Positions 22,635-30,055 of a DNA stretch of 59,158 nucleotides are shown here, piece by piece. A program made the position numbers and the translations under genes. Position 1 is the stretch's first letter. The number at the start of each line of letters is the position of its first letter. A model generated the notes under the pieces. That model ran no database searches. It saw only the letters and a list, made by a program, of their open reading frames with translations, and was not told the origin of the DNA. The stretch is from an uncultured Acidobacteriia bacterium (GTDB taxonomy: Bacteria; Acidobacteriota; Terriglobia; Bryobacterales; Bryobacteraceae): the NCBI GenBank assembly GCA_903925015.1, contig CAIYDY010000035.1:1-59158 (forward strand), written 5' to 3'.

Positions 22635-22828
22635 CGGTCGGCCAGGGTGCCATCACGCCCCTTCAGTACCCCCTTTCCGGCCTTGGACATCAGGCCGGCC
22701 CTGCCATGGGTTTCGGTTTTGCGGCACGCGTCCTGCTTTGCTCCGACCTGTTCTCAAGACTCATCGAGGCGCGCACCGACGATGCCGGAAACGGTTTGTT
22801 CCGCGCAATTGGGGTAGTATCACGATGA
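22631..22828 (+). CDS. possible 65-residue protein coupled at both ends
   Basis: This frame fills the 190-bp gap between the GT4 gene and the methyltransferase gene. Its ATG overlaps the upstream stop by four bases (ATGA) and its stop overlaps the downstream start by four bases (ATGA), the same coupling used elsewhere in this operon. Most codons end in G or C, as in neighbouring genes. The protein (starting MTVGQGAITPLQYPLSGLGH and ending FRAIGVVSR) has no motif, signal peptide or clear membrane helix that I recognise. It may be a real small protein, a remnant, or only a frame that keeps ribosomes moving between its neighbours. Confidence 0.35.
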   Translation: MTVGQGAITPLQYPLSGLGHQAGPAMGFGFAARVLLCSDLFSRLIEARTDDAGNGLFRAIGVVSR

Positions 22829-23571
22829 GTCAGCACTGGAAAACCCGCCTTTACAACGCATACGTGACGACTGGCCAGGCCGGCAAGGGGACGGATTCCC
22901 GAAACTACCAAGGTGACCCCGCCAAACTCTTCCCTCCTGGAGGGGTTGCCCGGTTTGTCGCCAACCGGATTTCCAAGGATCGGGATATCTCGATCTTGGA
23001 TTTGGGCTGTGGCCATGGGGCCCTTCTGCACCACCTGCGACGGCTTGGTTACCGCAATCTCGCGGGGGTCGATACCTCCGCCGAACAGATCGCCATCGCC
23101 CACCAGACCGGTTTGGCCGTAGTCGAGGAAGGGGACATCGAATCGCATCTGGCCGCTTTGCCCGCTTCATCCGTGGATGTTGTCCTGCTCATCGACGTGA
23201 TTGAGCACATGGAGCCCCAGGAAATGTTCTCGGTCCTCGACGATGTCTACCGGGTACTCAAACGTGGCGGCCTTTGCATCGTCCACGCGCCCAACGCGGC
23301 CGGTATCAGCGGCATGGATGTCCGCTACGGGGATTTTACCCACGAACAGGCATTCACCAAGGGCTCAGCCTCCCAGGTGTTTTCGGCGGTCGGCTTTCGT
23401 CGCGTGCAGTGTTTTGAGGACGCACCCTCTGGAACCAGCGCCGTCGGATTGGCACGCCGCGCTGTTTGGGAGCTGGGTACCCTCCCCCGGCGCATCTTGA
23501 TGGCGGCCGAAACTGGTGCCGTGCGGGGCAGCGTACTAACTAGAAACCTCTTTGTGGAGGCTCTGAAGTAA
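22825..23571 (+). CDS. class I SAM-dependent methyltransferase
   Basis: A 248-residue protein. Motif I is ISILDLGCGHGALLHHLRRL near residue 53. The acidic residue after the second beta strand is in NLAGVDTSAEQIAIA. The post-I region is VDVVLLIDVIEHMEPQEMF, and VLKRGGLCIVHAPNAAG follows, as in class I Rossmann methyltransferases (Methyltransf_11/23 type). The ATG at 22825 is chosen because it begins MSQHWKTRLYNAYV and is coupled to the preceding small frame; an in-frame TTG at 22738 adds 29 unlikely residues. In this locus it probably methylates a sugar or caps the glycan; the target is unknown. The stop and the next start overlap as TAATG. Confidence 0.87.
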   Translation: MSQHWKTRLYNAYVTTGQAGKGTDSRNYQGDPAKLFPPGGVARFVANRISKDRDISILDLGCGHGALLHHLRRLGYRNLAGVDTSAEQIAIAHQTGLAVVEEGDIESHLAALPASSVDVVLLIDVIEHMEPQEMFSVLDDVYRVLKRGGLCIVHAPNAAGISGMDVRYGDFTHEQAFTKGSASQVFSAVGFRRVQCFEDAPSGTSAVGLARRAVWELGTLPRRILMAAETGAVRGSVLTRNLFVEALK

Positions 23572-24641
23572 TGCGCATCCTCTATGTCGGCGCAACTTTC
23601 CGAGGTTCCAACGGCACGAGTTGGCGTGACGGTTTCGCCCAGCTTGGCCATGACGTTCGGAGTGTGGACACCCATGCCATAGCACCATGGCCGACCCGGC
23701 TGGACCAGAAAATCCTTGCCCGGCTCCGAAAGCATCCAGGGACTCACATTGTGCGCGCGTTGAATCAGGCCATAACCAACGCAGTTCGCGAGTTCCGGCC
23801 CCACTTGGTTTTCCATGCGCAGGGCCGCTACGTGACCGCAGATACAGTCCGGGTTTGCCGCACCTTTGGTCCGACACTGGTCCACATGATCGACGACATG
23901 TTCAACCCGATCAACCAGTCGTCGACGTTTTTCGAATTGGTTCGGGAAGCCGATCTTGTACTCACGCCGAAGAGTTTCAATGTCCCGGAATTCCGTGCGG
24001 CCGGAGTTCGGAGGGTCGAATTCATAGCCCAGTCCTACGATCCGGCGATCCACTTCCGGGCTCCGCTGACGGAAGCCGAGCGCCGGGATTTCGGGTGTTC
24101 GGTGGCGTTCCTCGGAACGTTCCGACCGGAGAGGGCCGAGTTTCTTGAGGAAATGGTTCGCCGCTGCCCTCAATTGCAGACGCGGATTTGGGGTGGCTGG
24201 AACAACATGTCGAAACTCCAGTACCGCTGGCCGATCAACCGCTGGCCGGAACTGCGCCGCTCGGTCCGCTACCGCGAGTTGTGGTGTGCCGAGTACTCCA
24301 AGGCCATTCAGGCAGCCTCGATCGTTCTTGGTCTCTTGAACCACGCCAACCGGGACCTGCACACCGCGCGTAGTTTCGAAATTCCGGCTTGTGGCGGCTT
24401 CATGCTTGCCGAGCGCACCGACGAGCATCGGTCATTTTTTGAAGAGGACAAGGAAGCGGTCTATTTTTCCAGCATGGACGAACTGGTCGACAAGCTCCGC
24501 TTCTACTCGACCGACGAGTCCGCGCGGCAGAAAATCGCCCAAGCGGGTTATCTCCGCTGCGAAACGTCCGGCTACCAGTACTCGGACCGTGCCCGCACCG
24601 CGCTCGGTCTTGCGCTTGGGTTGCGGGAAGCTTCAAGATAG
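23571..24641 (+). CDS. CgeB-type glycosyltransferase
   Basis: A 356-residue GT-B-like protein of the CgeB / Glyco_trans_1_2 group. The start MRILYVGATFRGSNGTSWRD, the middle segment VHMIDDMFNPINQSSTFFEL, ADLVLTPKSFNVPEFRAAG near 130 and the C-terminal segment LHTARSFEIPACGGFMLAER, then EHRSFFEEDKEAVYFSSMDE, are typical of this group in surface-polysaccharide loci. Its ATG shares one base with the methyltransferase stop. It likely adds a sugar to the repeat unit; substrate unknown. Confidence 0.86.
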   Translation: MRILYVGATFRGSNGTSWRDGFAQLGHDVRSVDTHAIAPWPTRLDQKILARLRKHPGTHIVRALNQAITNAVREFRPHLVFHAQGRYVTADTVRVCRTFGPTLVHMIDDMFNPINQSSTFFELVREADLVLTPKSFNVPEFRAAGVRRVEFIAQSYDPAIHFRAPLTEAERRDFGCSVAFLGTFRPERAEFLEEMVRRCPQLQTRIWGGWNNMSKLQYRWPINRWPELRRSVRYRELWCAEYSKAIQAASIVLGLLNHANRDLHTARSFEIPACGGFMLAERTDEHRSFFEEDKEAVYFSSMDELVDKLRFYSTDESARQKIAQAGYLRCETSGYQYSDRARTALGLALGLREASR

Positions 24642-24651
24642 GAAATAGGAT

Positions 24652-26193
24652 ATGCAAACTGGTTCCAATTCAGCTACCGGTCTGGTGGTGTCGTCGGTCA
24701 TCGGGGCCCTGACGGTCGCGGTATTTTACACGACCAAGGAGGCGGTCGGCCTGCCGATCGCCAATGCCGCAATTGCTCTGGCCGTGTTTGTGCAAGGCCT
24801 TTTCGTTCTTCGTTTTGCGTGGAATCTGGAACTCGGCGGACGTCTGGCTATTCCGTTCGCTACCACCTTCCTGGGCATTCAGCATATCGCGTTTGGCTTG
24901 GGAGGCTTGTTCGTAACGTTTTTCAACGAGGGCTTCGACTATGAGAATGCCCAGGGTTTGTTCGACTGGGCACCAGCCACCACGCGCTGCCTGATTCTCC
25001 ACGGTCTCTCCATGAATGTCAGTCTTCTGGGCATTTGGTTGGCGTCCGCCCGTCTACGTGGGAATTCCGGACATCAGGGCGGGAGTTGGCGCACCGGAAT
25101 CACATGGGACTTTGTTGGGCCGCTTTGCATGGTGACCTTGGCGATGCACGGTCCCTGCTGGGTCCTGCCGGGATTGATAACCATGCCCGATCCAGTTCAA
25201 TATGTTGTCCAGTCGTTTGCTCCCTGTACCTTGGGTTCCTATTTGCTTTGGGGGTTGTCGTGGACCGATTGCCGCTCCAAGAACGTTTTCATCGCCTATA
25301 ACATCGCATTCGTGGTGCTGATGATGATTGAAGGTTCTCGTGGCATTTTCATGTACCCGATCCTGATGTTTTCCATTGGCTATCTGATCTCGGCGCCGCC
25401 GGGTTTCTTTCGCCTAAGCCCCGTTTTGAAATGGATGCCTCTGATTCTGCTTGTTTTTTGGGCCTTTCTTAAGACGGATGATCTCCGTACGCGTTTCGCC
25501 CGGGGGGCACCCACTGATTTTGCCGATGCCATGGAACGGCTGGACTTCATTTTTGGAAGTTCCGCGGACGACAGCGGCGCCGACTCCGGCCGAGGTGATG
25601 GCAGCGGGAGAGAGATGAACGGGATGTTTCGCATTGGCTCTCGGTTGTTCGAACTGTCGGCGGCGGATGTGACAGCCCGTACTCCTGAGGAATTCCCTTT
25701 CTGGGGCTGGACGGACGAGGATACCTCCATTCTGCTGACTGGCTTCGTCCCCCTGAAGCTGAACCCGAATGCCACAGCCAACACCAGCGGTACCGCCGGT
25801 GTGCTCTTTCTCCAGACCTATGGCTGGACACAGGTGGATCCAACGCAGGGAAATTCGATGCCCGCCACCGTCGTCGCCGATTCTTGGCGCCGCTTTGGCT
25901 GGCTGGGCGTTGTTCTGACCTACGTCATTTTGGCGTGGGTTTTCACCAAACTCAGCCTGTTGGGGGAGTTCACTGTCGGAGACGATTTCAAAGCCACATT
26001 CTTTACAGCCTTTACCTGTACCGCATTTCAATACACGACGGACATGACGACATTGGTTTCGTCAACACCGCGGAGAGTGGCGGTCACCGCCGCGTTTGCC
26101 CTGCTCGTTCAGTTCCTCGCTTCATTCCAGTCCCGCCGGAAACGCGCTTCGGCGAGACGGGTCTCCTGGCAAGCGGCCGGCTTGGTCAGATGA
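24652..26193 (+). CDS. multi-spanning membrane protein, candidate Wzy polymerase
   Basis: A 513-residue protein with about 10-12 hydrophobic helices and a large hydrophilic loop at about 285-390 containing acidic and Gly/Ser-rich sequence (DDSGADSGRGDGSGREMNG). Many helices plus one long periplasmic loop is the usual outline of O-antigen/exopolysaccharide polymerases, whose sequences are poorly conserved. The segment MMIEGSRGIFMYPILMFSIG near 225, with an Arg beside a helix, is compatible with this. AGGA lies just before the ATG at 24652. It is the last gene of the first plus-strand run and is followed at once by a perfect hairpin. The assignment rests on topology and position; no other polymerase candidate is present. 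Confidence 0.68.
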   Translation: MQTGSNSATGLVVSSVIGALTVAVFYTTKEAVGLPIANAAIALAVFVQGLFVLRFAWNLELGGRLAIPFATTFLGIQHIAFGLGGLFVTFFNEGFDYENAQGLFDWAPATTRCLILHGLSMNVSLLGIWLASARLRGNSGHQGGSWRTGITWDFVGPLCMVTLAMHGPCWVLPGLITMPDPVQYVVQSFAPCTLGSYLLWGLSWTDCRSKNVFIAYNIAFVVLMMIEGSRGIFMYPILMFSIGYLISAPPGFFRLSPVLKWMPLILLVFWAFLKTDDLRTRFARGAPTDFADAMERLDFIFGSSADDSGADSGRGDGSGREMNGMFRIGSRLFELSAADVTARTPEEFPFWGWTDEDTSILLTGFVPLKLNPNATANTSGTAGVLFLQTYGWTQVDPTQGNSMPATVVADSWRRFGWLGVVLTYVILAWVFTKLSLLGEFTVGDDFKATFFTAFTCTAFQYTTDMTTLVSSTPRRVAVTAAFALLVQFLASFQSRRKRASARRVSWQAAGLVR

Positions 26194-26223
26194 CGGTGCA
26201 CGGAAGCCCCACCCGTGCACCGT
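26193..26223 (+). terminator. perfect 11-bp hairpin at the end of the first gene run
   Basis: ACGGTGCACGG at 26193-26203 and its exact complement at 26213-26223 enclose a 9-nt loop. The left arm begins on the last base of the polymerase stop codon. No T-run follows, so it may terminate transcription with Rho or protect the mRNA end. Each arm also contains the palindrome GTGCAC. Confidence 0.5.
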
Positions 26224-26299
26224 ACAGACTTGCCATCCGTTGGCTTGGTTCGATGAACGCTGATTTCCCAGCCGAGCCCGAGGTGCTCCGAATCTCTCC

Positions 26300-26700
26300 A
26301 TATGCGGCATAGCAGGCATCTTTACCTACGCTGGTGAAGCCAACCCCGGCATTTCGCGCAAAGTCACCCTTATCCGCGACCATATGGCCACCCGAGGGCC
26401 CGATGGTGCTGGTCTCTGGACCTCCTCGGATGCGCGTGTGACCTTTGGACACCGCCGGCTCGCTATCATCGACCTCCGTGAGGAAGGTGCCCAGCCCATG
26501 GCCAACCGCTTCGGCGGCCTAACCATCGTCTTCAACGGCGAGATTTACAACTACCTCGAACTGAAATCCGAGCTCACTCGAAGGGCTACGTCTTTCAATC
26601 CGAAAGCGATACCGATGTGCTCTTGGCATGGGTGCCGAAGATCTGAATCAACCGCTTTGCGGGCACCGCCGCACCCATTTCGCCTTATGGGCAAGGCATT
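26300..26700 (+). pseudogene. decayed N-terminal part of an asparagine synthase (AsnB-like)
   Basis: Reading from ATA at 26300 gives ICGIAGIFTYAGEANPGISR, the glutamine-amidotransferase start of AsnB with the initiator ATG changed to ATA. The match goes on through HMATRGPDGAGLW, VTFGHRRLAIIDLREEGAQP and VFNGEIYNYLELKSELT. Near 26580 the frame shifts; KGYVFQSESDTDVLLAW continues in another frame, then a stop and further shifts occur (GAEDLN, NRFAGTAA, HFALW in mixed frames). Similarity ends at about 26700, where the IS21 remnant begins. The synthetase domain is absent. It is a diverged relative of the AsnB part of the intact fusion gene at 34808, not a recent copy. The end is approximate. Confidence 0.8.
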
Positions 26701-27346
26701 CCGCTGGCTGTCCGCCGGATCTTCTTCACCGCACTGGTCAGGTTGTCGTAGCCCAGCGTTCGGAACACTCCCGCGAAATAGGCGAAAGCGTGTTCGTGAC
26801 CTTTAAGAAAGGCCTGTTGCGTGGCGTTTGTGTAATCCCGGTGGAAGGCGTCGCCGGAACCCATGCTGCGCATGGCGAAGAGCTGAAGTTTTTCACCGCT
26901 TCGCCGCCCAGTTTCACAGTTGCTTCGAACCAGTCGATCTGCGCTTCCTGGCCCCACGCATCGGTCTGTGGCACGACGACTTCGCGGCCCTTCAGGCCGA
27001 GTTCGCGCTTGCGCTGCCCTACGTAGCGCCGGACGGTTGGTTCGCCGATGGGAAGCTCGGGATGCTCCGACCGAAGCCGCACCCAGATGCGATGCGCCGT
27101 TTGGCGCTGTTTGCGCGGGACCTGACGGTCTTCCTCCAGCATGCGGTGGATGTGTTCTTTGACCGCTCCCAGTTTCGGTTGTTCACGAACTATTTTCTTT
27201 CGGTCGGGCGGTATCGCGCTCCCGATCGCCTGCCGGACCATGCGCCGGTGAACACCGTACTTTACGGCAAGTCCCTGTATCGTCTCCCCGGCTGCGTGTC
27301 CCAGCCGGATCTGTTCGAATAGTTCCACTTTGACTCTCCTGTTCAT
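26700..27346 (-). pseudogene. istA: istA transposase fragment, frameshifted and truncated
   Basis: The ATG at 27346 opens an IstA start (MNRRVKVELFEQIRLGHAAG), a helix-turn-helix region (IQGLAVKYGVHRRMVRQAIG) and the beginning of the catalytic core ([20 protein letters not shown], with the first acidic residue in QIDW). Near 26890 the frame shifts; the family sequence continues in another frame as [20 protein letters not shown], then [20 protein letters not shown], and stops at about 26700. The rest of the catalytic domain is missing, so the element cannot make active transposase. Confidence 0.82.
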
Positions 27347-27377
27347 TCCGGAATCTTTTCATTGCGGGTTCTCAGGT

Positions 27378-27423
27378 GGGCCAAATCAAACGATCAAACT
27401 GGGCCAATTTAGATGATCGAACT
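27378..27423. repeat. two tandem 23-bp terminal repeats of the IS21 remnant
   Basis: The two units (27378-27400 and 27401-27423) both begin GGGCCAA and end GATC(A/G)AACT; 18 of 23 positions are identical. Multiple repeats at the ends are typical IS21 transposase-binding sites. Just outside, CAGTTG-TCAT-CAACTG (27424-27439) is a short palindrome near the element tip. Confidence 0.65.
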
Positions 27424-27650
27424 CAGTTGTCATCAACTGACCCACAGACGAACTTCACACTGCCGCGGATGTTGGATGCAACCCGCGTACCCGGCCACCT
27501 CAATATCTTCGTCCGCTCCCTCCCCGCGTTCACCCCAACACATTAACCGCTCCAGCCCCGAAAACGCCGCAACCGCCGTGTCCAATGTTTTCAGGGCCCC
27601 CGCCGAATTCCTGCGCAGAGTCGGCTTCGGTCAAAGGCGTGGTATTATTA

Positions 27651-28757
27651 ATGCCGGGGAATTTAAATCGCTTGGGAATTCTGCGGCTTCTCTTGGCAGT
27701 CTGTGTGTTATGTGCTCACTCGAGCCCAATTGCCGGTTTGGGCTGGCTGGATGGACCTACTGCCGTAGAGGCGTTTTTCTGCATATCTGGATTTTATATG
27801 CAGCTAGTTCTATCAACAAAGTATACGGAGTCGAAACTTGGCAAGACTTGGATCCAGCAGTTCTACAAGGCTCGCTACTTTCGCCTTTTGCCTACATATC
27901 TTTTTGCGAGTTTGATTACTGCGCTGTTCTCATCGCTATTTTGGCCCACTGGAGAGCTGATATCCGCTTGGCGGTATGTCTGCGCACTGCCCGGAACAGT
28001 CGGGAATTTTCTCTTTATCTCGTTCTTCTGCCTTACCAATGTCACGATCCTGGGGCAAGACGTGATGATGTTCGTGGCTGTTCACTCCGGCCAAATCCAC
28101 TGGTCAGCGAATTTCTGGAAATCAGCCTTTCCATTGTGGCAAGCCTTGACGCTCCCTCAGGCTTGGTCCCTTGGACTAGAACTCAATTGTTATATTCTCG
28201 CGCCTTACCTTTTGAAAGAACGCTCACGGCCGCTCTTAGTTGGGGCATGCTGCTGCCTAGCAGTTAAGCTAGCCCTATTTGGAGTATGGCATGTCCACGA
28301 TCCTTGGACGCGCAGATTTTTCCCTCTGGAGCTCGGATACTTTATCCTCGGAGCTTTGGCTTTCAGGTACCGTCACGTGCTCGGCAATCTTGTGCCGGAT
28401 CGCATTGCGAGCTTTGTCGTGTACCCTTTCGTTATAGCTTTTGCCTGCGCCGGAGCCGGCCGACTGCACAACCTCTACCCCGTAGTGCTCTCTGGCTTCT
28501 TGCCCCTGCTGTTTCGAACAACATCGACGGTTAGGTGGGATCGCTGGATTGGGGAGTTGTCTTACCCGTTCTATATATTTCATTATTTCTTGGTTGCATT
28601 CTCAAGGCTTGTTGTAGTCCCGAAGATTCATGCTCCCGAAACATCCGTAGTTTGGATCGCCTTGGTTCTCACTCTAATTGCATCGGTGTTTTCCATGACC
28701 TTAGAAAGTCACTTTATCGAGCCGTGGCGGGCGCGGTTTGCATCGCCATCCAAGTGA
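27651..28757 (+). CDS. acyltransferase 3 family membrane protein (sugar O-acyltransferase)
   Basis: A 368-residue membrane protein with about ten helices. The family start is LNRLGILRLLLAVCVLCAHS, where the His after the first helix (CAHS) fits the conserved histidine of acyltransferase-3 proteins. GPTAVEAFFCISGFYMQLV is the second conserved block, FYKARYFRLLPTYLFASL matches the R-x10-type motif after helix 2, and IGELSYPFYIFHYFLVAF is the C-terminal block. Such proteins add acetyl or other acyl groups to surface polysaccharides. The ATG at 27651 follows a TATTATTA tract without a clear ribosome site. The gene is visibly richer in A and T than its neighbours and lies next to the IS scar, suggesting a separate origin. 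The 27447-27650 stretch upstream holds nothing I recognise. Confidence 0.85.
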   Translation: MPGNLNRLGILRLLLAVCVLCAHSSPIAGLGWLDGPTAVEAFFCISGFYMQLVLSTKYTESKLGKTWIQQFYKARYFRLLPTYLFASLITALFSSLFWPTGELISAWRYVCALPGTVGNFLFISFFCLTNVTILGQDVMMFVAVHSGQIHWSANFWKSAFPLWQALTLPQAWSLGLELNCYILAPYLLKERSRPLLVGACCCLAVKLALFGVWHVHDPWTRRFFPLELGYFILGALAFRYRHVLGNLVPDRIASFVVYPFVIAFACAGAGRLHNLYPVVLSGFLPLLFRTTSTVRWDRWIGELSYPFYIFHYFLVAFSRLVVVPKIHAPETSVVWIALVLTLIASVFSMTLESHFIEPWRARFASPSK

Positions 28758-28881
28758 GCGGCGGGTGCCAATCAAACACGGGGAGCCAATCCGTCCCGAT
28801 GGATGCGCAGCCATTTGGACCTTTGGACGTTGATGTAGCTCGCGGAGCGGGCCCCGCATTTGCTCGAAATCCTCCAAATCA

Positions 28882-30045
28882 CTACCCGCAGGCAACTGCG
28901 CGAAACAGACTTCGGTTTTCAGCAACCACATCGCTCCTTCTGGAGAAATCCACCGCGAATTTGCGCGCGGCCGCGGAGGCCTCTTGAAATTCACCCAAAG
29001 TCATGTCGACATAGCGTTGAACCGCCATGCGGAAAATCTCGGGCTGTCCCAGTGGAATATTCCATCCAGCACCGGCCCCCTGTAAGCCCTGCCACGGTGT
29101 CTGGTCGCTCAGGATTACCGGGCAGCCAGCAGCCAGAGCCTCGCCGATGACGTAACCGTAGTTCTCCCCGAGCGTTGGAAACAGAAAAACGTGGTGTGCG
29201 GCAAAAATAGCGGGCACTTGGGCGTTGGCGACCTCGGGGCGTACTGTAACGGAGATATTCCCCGGCAATTGGGCGATAGCTTGGCGGCACTTCGAGAGAT
29301 AGACAGGATCCTCCGCCGGGCCGTACACGTTGAACTCCACATCGCCAATTACCCCTGAGAGTGCATGCAATGCTCCCAACAGATTCTTCTTCTCCACAAT
29401 TCTGGATAGGAAGACTACCCGGAGCGAACCTGGAATCTTATCGGTCCTCATTTCACAGGCGCTTACCGGAGAACCCGGCGCTGCTATCTCCATAGCCACC
29501 CGAACCTTCGCTTCCGTCCCAAACTCGCGATGAATGTCAGCCCGTTCGGACACGGTTGAGGCATGCCACACAACGCGGCGATAACTGGGGAGCAGGCCCG
29601 CGATCCCAATGAAGAGCCGTTTTCTCCGTGCCTTCAGTCCGACGGCCCCAAGAGAGAACTCGCCCCGGGGTGCAAGTACCACGGCGCGTTGGGCGTTGGT
29701 TCCAAGCAACCAGCCAAGCATGGGCACCATGGAAAACTGGCGGGCAAAAAAAGAATTTACGTACAGGCAGTCGGCTTCCTCACTTGACAATAAACGGAGA
29801 AGGGAATAGATGCCGAGCCGGTCGGGCGAAAGATATAGGACTCGTGCCCGTCCAACCGTGTTCCACTCATTCGGGACGATGCCGGGATAGGCTGAGATAT
29901 CTCCTTTGTCGCGGTCCAAAGTCACAATATCGAAACTGAATTCGTCTCCGAGCGCCTCGGTAAGGTAGCGGATGCTTTGGAGCGGGCCACCGGATCTGAC
30001 GCCCGGGAGGTAATAGTGCAGGAAGACAAGAATGCGGGGCTTCAT
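28882..30045 (-). CDS. GT4-family glycosyltransferase
   Basis: A 387-residue GT-B enzyme. The N-terminal domain starts MKPRILVFLHYYLPGVRSGG, with the Gly-rich acceptor-side loop SGGPLQSIRYLTEAL. The donor domain has LRVVFLSRIVEKKNLLGALH near 210, VEFNVYGPAEDPVYLSKC and the acidic motif FPTLGENYGYVIGEALAAGC near 308. It is on the minus strand, opposite to most of the locus, together with the next GT4 gene 10 bp upstream of its start. It converges with the acyltransferase gene across a 124-bp gap in which I see no gene. Donor unknown. Confidence 0.9.
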   Translation of the reverse strand: MKPRILVFLHYYLPGVRSGGPLQSIRYLTEALGDEFSFDIVTLDRDKGDISAYPGIVPNEWNTVGRARVLYLSPDRLGIYSLLRLLSSEEADCLYVNSFFARQFSMVPMLGWLLGTNAQRAVVLAPRGEFSLGAVGLKARRKRLFIGIAGLLPSYRRVVWHASTVSERADIHREFGTEAKVRVAMEIAAPGSPVSACEMRTDKIPGSLRVVFLSRIVEKKNLLGALHALSGVIGDVEFNVYGPAEDPVYLSKCRQAIAQLPGNISVTVRPEVANAQVPAIFAAHHVFLFPTLGENYGYVIGEALAAGCPVILSDQTPWQGLQGAGAGWNIPLGQPEIFRMAVQRYVDMTLGEFQEASAAARKFAVDFSRRSDVVAENRSLFRAVACG

Positions 30046-30055
30046 GGCTGGAGTG

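Larger units (their letters stand above)
26700..27446 (-). mobile_element. truncated IS21-family insertion sequence
   Basis: One end of an IS21-type element with most of istA; istB and the other end are missing. The kept end has two tandem 23-bp repeats at 27378-27423 and a probable tip near 27446 (TGTGGG reading inward on the minus strand). The inner break is near 26700, directly against the asparagine-synthase remnant. Boundaries are estimated from where recognisable protein similarity stops and from the terminal TGT; no target-site duplication could be identified because the far end is lost. Confidence 0.75.

Noticed and set aside
26190-26312. 40-codon frame starting in the polymerase stop codon (ATGA)
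   Set aside because: It is short, spans the hairpin at 26193-26223 and runs into the AsnB remnant; no conserved feature, so the hairpin explains the sequence better.
27424-27439. Short palindrome CAGTTG-TCAT-CAACTG as a stand-alone operator
   Set aside because: It lies at the outer tip of the IS21 remnant beside the terminal repeats and is more simply part of the element end.
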